A stretch of DNA of 5,373 nt. It comes from Planctomycetaceae bacterium. GTDB taxonomy: Bacteria; Planctomycetota; Planctomycetia; Planctomycetales; Planctomycetaceae. The stretch spans positions 1-5,373 of the forward strand of contig DLVV01000199.1 in the NCBI GenBank assembly GCA_003445035.1, given 5' to 3'. Of the stretch, positions 1 to 5,373 are shown piece after piece. The position numbers and the translations under genes are program-made. The notes beneath the pieces are model-generated. The model saw only the letters and a program-made list of their open reading frames with translations, was not told where the DNA came from and made no database searches. Every line of letters begins with the position of its first letter. The stretch's first letter is position 1.

Positions 1-114
1 GCCCTGGGCCGAGCGACCCAGGAAACAGCGGCGGGCCAGCGGCACGGCGTCGCCGGGGAGCAGCGGGTCGGGAGTCGTCACGGGTCGGTTCGTGGAACTG
101 GTCATGCTTGTCAT
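1..114 (-). CDS. DUF1501 family exported protein, N-terminal fragment (cut by window edge)
   Basis: The minus strand reads 38 open codons from an ATG at 114 to the window edge. A second in-frame ATG lies at 105, and neither start has a strong Shine-Dalgarno site (a GGTGA sits 1 base before the first and 10 before the second). A polar N-terminus leads to RRCFLGRSAQG at residues 29-38. This fits a twin-arginine (Tat) motif of RRxFL form followed by the Ser-Ala-Gln-Gly that typically opens the hydrophobic part in DUF1501 proteins. DUF1501 proteins belong to an alkaline phosphatase/sulfatase-like fold, are of unknown activity, and are usually encoded directly after a PSCyt1/DUF1549/DUF1553 gene, as here with a 39-base gap. 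Family assignment rests on context and the signal motif, because the catalytic-fold domain lies outside the window. Export to the periplasm is inferred. Confidence 0.72.
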   Translation of the reverse strand, partial: MTSMTSSTNRPVTTPDPLLPGDAVPLARRCFLGRSAQG

Positions 115-153
115 GTCACCGTGATGGTGGGAAACGGAGAGTCGTGTCGGAAT

Positions 154-3126
<2,973 letters not shown>

Positions 3127-3131
3127 CAGCA

Positions 3132-3139
3132 CCCTCTCC
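3132..3139 (-). promoter_or_regulatory. Shine-Dalgarno site of the PSCyt1/DUF1553 gene
   Basis: On the minus strand this reads GGAGAGGG, a strong match to the anti-Shine-Dalgarno partner, and is followed by a 5-base spacer and ATG at 3126. It decides between three clustered in-frame ATGs (3126, 3117, 3102). It also argues against the much longer upstream reading frame, which is open through this site to beyond 4300. Confidence 0.75.
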
Positions 3140-3228
3140 ACCGCTTTCGGGTCACTCGCAAACAGGAACGGGGCGGTGGGACACGTGGGGACCGAAGGTC
3201 GCCGAAGGCCCCACCGGACCGGACAACC

Positions 3229-3241
3229 CTCATAATATGAG
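3229..3241. promoter_or_regulatory. AT-rich perfect palindrome, candidate -10 region or operator
   Basis: CTCATAATATGAG has perfect 6-base arms around one central base and is the most AT-rich spot in the divergent intergenic region. On the plus strand CATAAT, and on the minus strand TATTAT, each match the sigma-70 -10 consensus at five of six positions, so it could serve transcription in either direction. A TTGTCA on the minus strand (3258-3263) could act as a -35 box, but the spacing is 20 bases to TATTAT, or 18 to the poorer CATATT. No clear plus-strand -35 box was found. The promoter role is inference. Confidence 0.42.
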
Positions 3242-3261
3242 TCACCGTCCCGATCGGTGAC
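3241..3261. promoter_or_regulatory. Perfect 7-bp inverted repeat, candidate operator
   Basis: GTCACCG (3241-3247) and CGGTGAC (3255-3261) are perfect inverted arms separated by 7 bases. The dyad directly abuts the AT-rich palindrome at 3229-3241, with centres 16 bp apart. Its position between two divergent genes, next to the best -10 candidate, is typical of a binding site for a dimeric regulator. No regulator gene is present in the window, so the binding protein is unknown. Confidence 0.45.
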
Positions 3262-3280
3262 AAGCCACGGCCGTCGCACG

Positions 3281-3322
3281 CCGGCCGGCCGAATGGTCCA
3301 TTGATCGATTCGGCCGGGCCGG
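3281..3322 (+). promoter_or_regulatory. Strong bulged hairpin in the leader of the pentapeptide-repeat gene
   Basis: The left arm CCGGCCGGCCGAAT (3281-3294) pairs with ATTCGGCC and GGCCGG (3308-3315 and 3317-3322), giving 14 base pairs with one bulged G at 3316 and a 13-base loop. The right arm ends within the GGAG at 3321-3324, just before tandem ATGs at 3325 and 3328. The structure could therefore hide that ribosome site, or act as a leader stem if translation begins at 3355. No U-tract follows, so an intrinsic terminator is unlikely. As DNA it could also be a protein-binding dyad. The pairing is seen directly; the role is inferred. Confidence 0.5.
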
Positions 3323-3354
3323 AGATGATGAGAGGTGACGCGGGAGTTCGTTTC

Positions 3355-4584
3355 GTGACACCCGCTGGCAATGGCCTTCTTCGGAGCGGTTTCGTGGCCG
3401 ACCCACAGCGTCCGAATCGACCTGTTCCCGGCGGCGGCTGGCGTGCGCCGTTCGCGTGGATCGAGTTCGCGATGCAGTGGGTCGTGTCGGTGCTCGCAGG
3501 TTCGGCGACCTTCCGGGTTGTTTGCGGTCTCGGGGTACTGGCTCTGTCGGCGGTTCCGGTGATCTATGTCATCGAGGGGCCCGAGCGGCAGCAGGCTCGC
3601 GAACACCTGAGGTGGCTGGTGCTGGTCGACGCCGGAAGTCGACCCGGCGGTGGTGTTGCCGTGAAGGGCATTCTCGAGGACTTTCACCAACGTGGCTCGA
3701 TTTCCCTGGCCGGACTCCAGCTCCGCGACAAGAACCTCTCGGGACTCCGAGTGCCCGGCGCCAAGCTGGCGGGGGTCGACTTCACCGGCACGAAGCTGGT
3801 CGGAGCGGACCTGCACGGGGCCGATCTCACCGCGGTGAACTTCGATGGAGCCGATCTCAATTCGGCCAACCTCGCCGAGGCCCGCCTGACGGGTGGCCGG
3901 GCCCGCGGGGCCGATCTTCGTCGTGTGGATCTCTCGCGGTGCGACTGCCGCGAGGCCGATTTCAGCGGTGCCGATCTCCGTGATGCCAAGCTCACAGGAA
4001 CGCATCTCTACATGGCCGATTTCCACGGCGCCACGCTCACCGGGCTGAGACTCGGCATGACGCCGGCCTCGGGGATCGGTTATCGCGGCACCGAAATGTC
4101 GGCCGCGGTGATCCTCGGCCCCGATCTGCGACTTGCCGATTTCACGAGTGCCGAGATGTCCGGCACCGACCTTTCGGGTGCCGTGCTGGAAGGAAACATC
4201 TTCACTCTCGCCAACCTCGATGGAGCCCGACTCCGCGGAGCCCAGTTGCGACGTGCCGATTTCTCCAACGCCCGCCTCAAGAACGCCGATCTCACCCGGG
4301 CTCAACTCAACGGCAGCATCCTCCGCGATGCCGATCTTCGAGGGGCCACGCTGACGGCGGCCGACTTCAGCGGTGCCGACCTGGGCGACGCACGGTTTGA
4401 GAATGCGGTTGTCGGCCGGATCGACTGGTTCGACTGGCTGGCCGGGCTGGCCACCCCACCGGTCCGGATTGTCGAGATCGCCAGTACCTGGCGTGTGGTG
4501 CAGGACCAGTCGGACAGCGGGGGGACGCGGTTCGTTATCCGGGCCGTCTCATCGCTGTCGGAACCACGGCCAACTTCCAATTAG
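3355..4584 (+). CDS. Membrane-anchored pentapeptide-repeat protein (about 409 aa)
   Basis: The protein probably has a single N-terminal membrane anchor and a right-handed quadrilateral beta-helix; its target is unknown. The start is uncertain. GTG at 3355 is preferred because GGGAG (3342-3346) lies 8 bases upstream; ATG at 3325 or 3328 has GGAG too close, and ATG at 3472 would still keep the anchor but has a weak ribosome site. Numbering from 3355, residues about 54-74 are a hydrophobic segment (VVCGLGVLALSAVPVIYVI). A charged linker ERQQAREHLRW (77-87) follows, then about 28 residues that recall the linker of other anchored pentapeptide proteins (ILEDFHQRG at 106-114). Residues 116-350 are 47 consecutive pentads of A(D/N)LxG type. 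A 55-residue tail follows with two Trp in IDWFDWLAGLA (356-366). DNA-mimic roles, as in Qnr/MfpA, are known for soluble members but cannot be assumed for an anchored one. galU follows on the same strand after 49 bases. Confidence 0.92.
   Translation: MTPAGNGLLRSGFVADPQRPNRPVPGGGWRAPFAWIEFAMQWVVSVLAGSATFRVVCGLGVLALSAVPVIYVIEGPERQQAREHLRWLVLVDAGSRPGGGVAVKGILEDFHQRGSISLAGLQLRDKNLSGLRVPGAKLAGVDFTGTKLVGADLHGADLTAVNFDGADLNSANLAEARLTGGRARGADLRRVDLSRCDCREADFSGADLRDAKLTGTHLYMADFHGATLTGLRLGMTPASGIGYRGTEMSAAVILGPDLRLADFTSAEMSGTDLSGAVLEGNIFTLANLDGARLRGAQLRRADFSNARLKNADLTRAQLNGSILRDADLRGATLTAADFSGADLGDARFENAVVGRIDWFDWLAGLATPPVRIVEIASTWRVVQDQSDSGGTRFVIRAVSSLSEPRPTSN
3700..4404 (+). repeat. 47 in-register pentapeptide repeats with a 60-nt higher-order period
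   Basis: The coding segment is built of 15-nt units, most with GCC-GAT/AAC-CTC/TTC cores (A-D/N-L/F). No unit is inserted or shortened across 705 nt. The central residue is Leu in most pentads. It is Phe in pentads 6, 10, 18, 22, 30, 34 and 38 and Tyr in pentad 26, all on the same face of a four-sided coil (one in four). In DNA this gives TTC or TAT codons exactly 60 nt apart, at 3781, 3841, 3961, 4021, 4081, 4141, 4201 and 4261. Pentads 24-28 (about 4045-4119) are degenerate in sequence but keep the register. Confidence 0.88.
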
Positions 4585-4615
4585 CGGCCCGTTTTCGCGT
4601 GGCCTCACAGATATC

Positions 4616-4626
4616 TTTCCGGAAAA
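4616..4626 (+). promoter_or_regulatory. Short palindrome overlapping the weak galU ribosome site
   Basis: TTTCCGGAAA (4616-4625) is a perfect 10-base palindrome in an AT-richer pocket just before galU. The only Shine-Dalgarno candidate for the ATG at 4634 is GGAAAA (4621-4626), 7 bases upstream and weak, and it forms the right half of the palindrome. No clear terminator separates the pentapeptide gene from galU, so read-through transcription is plausible. Confidence 0.3.
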
Positions 4627-4633
4627 TTTCATC

Positions 4634-5302
4634 ATGGCGATCGACCTGGCCGTCGTCCCCGTAGCAGGACAGGGCACCCGGCTGCTGCCTTCAACCAAGA
4701 GCCAGCCCAAGGAGATGTTGCCGGTGGGGCGGAAGCCCGTCGTGCAGTACGTTGTCGAGGAACTTGCCAACTCGGGCATCGGCCGGTTGATGTTCATCAC
4801 CGGTCCGGGAAAGGCGTCGATCGAGAATCACTTCGATACGAACTGGGAACTGATCACGTTTCTCCGGGAAACCGGCCGGGAGGAGTTGCTGGAGGAGCTC
4901 GATTTCGAGCGGCAGTCGCTGGAGTACTTCTACACCCGGCAGCGTCGGCAACTGGGACTGGGCCACGCGGTCCTGTGCGCCCGGTCGCTGGTTGGTGACC
5001 AGCCTTTCGTCGTGGCACTGGGGGATTCGATCATCGGCGTCAATGCGCAGTCGAACATCGTGGCGAGGATGGTCGAGCGGTTCGAGGCCGACGGGGCGGA
5101 CGTGGTGGTCGCGTTCGAGGAAGTGCCCCGCGAGGAGGTGGTCCGCTACGGGATCGCGCGTCCAGCCGACGGCGAGCCGGGGGACGTGTTCGAACTGGCC
5201 GACCTGGTCGAGAAGCCGTCGGTCGACGAGGCTCCCAGCCAGTTGGCCGTCGCCGCCCGTTACGTGCTTTCGCCGAGGATCTTCGCCACGTGCACTTCGT
5301 GA
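4634..5302 (+). CDS. galU: UTP-glucose-1-phosphate uridylyltransferase, GalU family, C-terminally truncated
   Basis: GalU makes UDP-glucose from UTP and glucose-1-phosphate in the cytoplasm, feeding polysaccharide and cell-envelope sugar synthesis. The frame from ATG 4634 gives 222 residues. The nucleotide-binding loop AGQGTR is at 11-16, followed by STKSQPKEMLPV (20-31), which contains the family's KEMLP signature. Other family motifs are ITGPGKASIENHFD (55-68), LGLGHAV (107-113), LGD at 129-131 with a probable metal-binding Asp, RYGI (171-174) and LVEKP (191-195). The protein stays GalU-like through AARYVLSPRIF (207-217), then ends ATCTS-stop. Family members are usually about 290-300 residues (E. 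coli GalU 302), so some 70-80 residues are missing, including the conserved GEIQLTDA metal/sugar-site segment and the C-terminal part. The product as read is unlikely to be active. The start is supported by homology to the usual GalU N-terminus, with only a weak GGAAAA ribosome site. The alternative is a GalU-like nucleotidyltransferase of other sugar specificity. Confidence 0.83.
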   Translation: MAIDLAVVPVAGQGTRLLPSTKSQPKEMLPVGRKPVVQYVVEELANSGIGRLMFITGPGKASIENHFDTNWELITFLRETGREELLEELDFERQSLEYFYTRQRRQLGLGHAVLCARSLVGDQPFVVALGDSIIGVNAQSNIVARMVERFEADGADVVVAFEEVPREEVVRYGIARPADGEPGDVFELADLVEKPSVDEAPSQLAVAARYVLSPRIFATCTS

Positions 5303-5373
5303 ACTCCTCCTGGAGCCCGACGAACCGAAGCACGGGCACCCGGGTAGTAGGTTGTCGCGGGCAACTGAACCGG
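5303..5373. other. Unassigned sequence after the early galU stop
   Basis: These 71 bases should encode the next part of GalU, but no plus-strand frame shows GEIQLTDA or any related motif at the expected distance. Two other plus-strand frames and one or more minus-strand frames stay open to the edge, which means little in GC-rich DNA. Local hairpins are dense: CTCC/GGAG at 5304-5307 and 5312-5315, GCCCG/CGGGC at 5315-5319 and 5333-5337, and GTTGTC/GGCAAC at 5351-5356 and 5360-5365 (one G-U pair, GCG loop). It could be the edge of a mobile element, a structured RNA or intron, or a misjoined contig end. I recognise no family. Confidence 0.4.

Noticed and set aside
3281..3322. Intrinsic terminator
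   Set aside because: The stem is strong but no T-run follows on either strand, and it sits between divergent genes where no transcript should end.
3700..4404. CRISPR-like or tandem DNA repeat array
   Set aside because: The 15- and 60-nt periodicity is explained by in-frame pentapeptide coding; there are no identical repeats separated by unique spacers.
3301..4584. TTG at 3301 as start of the pentapeptide gene
   Set aside because: The codon lies in the loop of the 3281-3322 hairpin and has no Shine-Dalgarno site; 3355, 3325/3328 or 3472 are better candidates.
4586..4604. Terminator between the pentapeptide gene and galU
   Set aside because: Only a 4-bp GGCC/GGCC pairing with an 11-base loop is present, without a following T-tract, so it is too weak to call.
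5040..5339. Minus-strand open frame of 99 codons overlapping the galU end
   Set aside because: Most of it is antisense to clear galU sequence and is Arg/Pro-rich in the manner of a mirror frame.

Overview
This GC-rich window most likely comes from a planctomycete (phylum Planctomycetota). The strongest evidence is a large minus-strand gene with the PSCyt1 - DUF1549 - DUF1553 architecture, which is a multicopy hallmark of that phylum. It is followed directly by the first codons of a DUF1501-type gene with a twin-arginine export motif, its usual operon partner. No closer taxonomic placement can be supported from this sequence alone.

Layout. Positions 1-114 (minus) hold the 5' end of the DUF1501-like gene, cut by the window edge. 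Positions 154-3126 (minus) hold the complete 990-residue exported cytochrome-like PSCyt1/DUF1549/DUF1553 protein. Positions 3127-3354 form the divergent control region. It contains a Shine-Dalgarno site for the leftward gene, two adjacent perfect dyads around an AT-rich core, and a strong bulged hairpin just before the rightward gene. Positions about 3355-4584 (plus) encode a membrane-anchored pentapeptide-repeat protein. Positions 4634-5302 (plus) encode a UTP-glucose-1-phosphate uridylyltransferase (GalU family) that ends early. The last 71 bases (5303-5373) do not look like the missing end of galU in any frame.

How the genes relate. The leftward pair is probably co-transcribed and exported: one product through a Sec-type signal peptide, the other through a Tat-type signal. 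The rightward pair lies on one strand with a 49-base gap and may be co-transcribed, but no functional link between a pentapeptide-repeat protein and GalU is evident. The two transcription units diverge from 3127-3354.

Points most worth a second look: the 47 pentapeptides run without a single register break and carry an aromatic residue every fourth pentad (a 60-nt DNA period); the divergent control region has clustered dyads and a leader hairpin; and galU loses its 3' end to unrelated sequence at the window edge. I found no convincing RNA gene, CRISPR array or complete mobile element, and no system that I can claim is new.
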